DNA of 15,016 bases, from the NCBI GenBank assembly GCA_047635955.1, contig JBLIGW010000014.1, positions 1 through 15,016 of the forward strand, in the 5' to 3' direction. The first letter of the stretch is position 1; each line of letters begins with the position of its first letter. Shown here piece after piece: positions 14,963 to 15,016 of this stretch. The position numbers and the translations under genes are program-made. The notes under the pieces were generated by a model. It saw nothing but the letters and a program-made list of their open reading frames with translations. It made no database searches and was not told the origin of the DNA. The stretch is from WFTC01 sp047635955 (GTDB lineage: Bacteria > Patescibacteriota > Gracilibacteria > UBA1369 > 2-02-FULL-48-14).

Positions 14963-15016
14963 ATGTCTGAAAAGTTACTCACAAAGTTGGCAGGAGAGTT
15001 AAAAACATTAGATGAA
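14963..15016 (+). CDS. Unidentified gene, 3'-truncated by window edge
   Basis: An ATG opens an 18-codon frame that runs off the window, encoding MSEKLLTKLAGELKTLDE. The peptide is hydrophilic and helical-looking with no recognisable motif, too short to assign. The start is supported by the -10-like TATAAA 8 bases upstream and by its position 72 bases after the stop of the exonuclease gene on the same strand. No Shine-Dalgarno is present in the ATACATTTT just upstream. Confidence 0.55.
   Translation, partial: MSEKLLTKLAGELKTLDE

Overview
The window reads as chromosomal DNA from a compact, moderately AT-rich bacterium that uses the standard bacterial code: TAA, TAG and TGA all end genes, including TGA at the ends of pyrB, pyrC and the 2737-4407 gene. 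Short spacers, convergent genes overlapping at their 3' ends, weak or absent Shine-Dalgarno sequences, thrombospondin-type-3 surface proteins and a DnaQ-DinG fusion suggest a Patescibacteria/CPR lineage. It is not a code-25 lineage, and Peregrinibacteria is possible because de novo pyrimidine synthesis is retained. This placement is inference from style and gene content, not from a marker-gene tree.

Layout: (1) 2-724 (+) is the end of rsmA/ksgA, cut by the window edge. (2) 707-10194 (-) is a long co-directional block. Read in its own direction it holds a multi-pass DUF2339-like membrane protein, a secreted TSP3/discoidin-like protein with a C-terminal anchor, pyrB, pyrC, pyrE, an unknown exported protein with a beta-rich middle, pyrF and pyrD. 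(3) 10282-11373 (+) is carA, divergent from that block. (4) 11370-12527 (-) is purT, convergent with carA and sharing its stop-codon bases. (5) 12626-14890 (+) is a DnaQ-type exonuclease fused to a DinG-like helicase whose ATPase motifs have been lost. (6) 14963 to the end (+) is the start of an unidentified gene.

Together carA, pyrB, pyrC, pyrD, pyrE and pyrF cover carbamoyl phosphate to UMP, except for the synthetase large subunit (carB), which is not in the window; no pyrI or pyrK is seen either. purT adds one formate-dependent step of purine synthesis. The window is therefore mainly nucleotide biosynthesis interleaved with three envelope or surface proteins.

The two most notable points are the pseudo-helicase exonuclease and a repeated promoter arrangement. 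Before pyrB, pyrF, carA, the exonuclease and the last gene, a -10-like hexamer lies 7-9 bases before the start codon, which predicts leaderless or near-leaderless mRNAs. No tRNA, rRNA, CRISPR array, insertion sequence or phage gene is visible, and no gene-free stretch exceeds about 100 bases.
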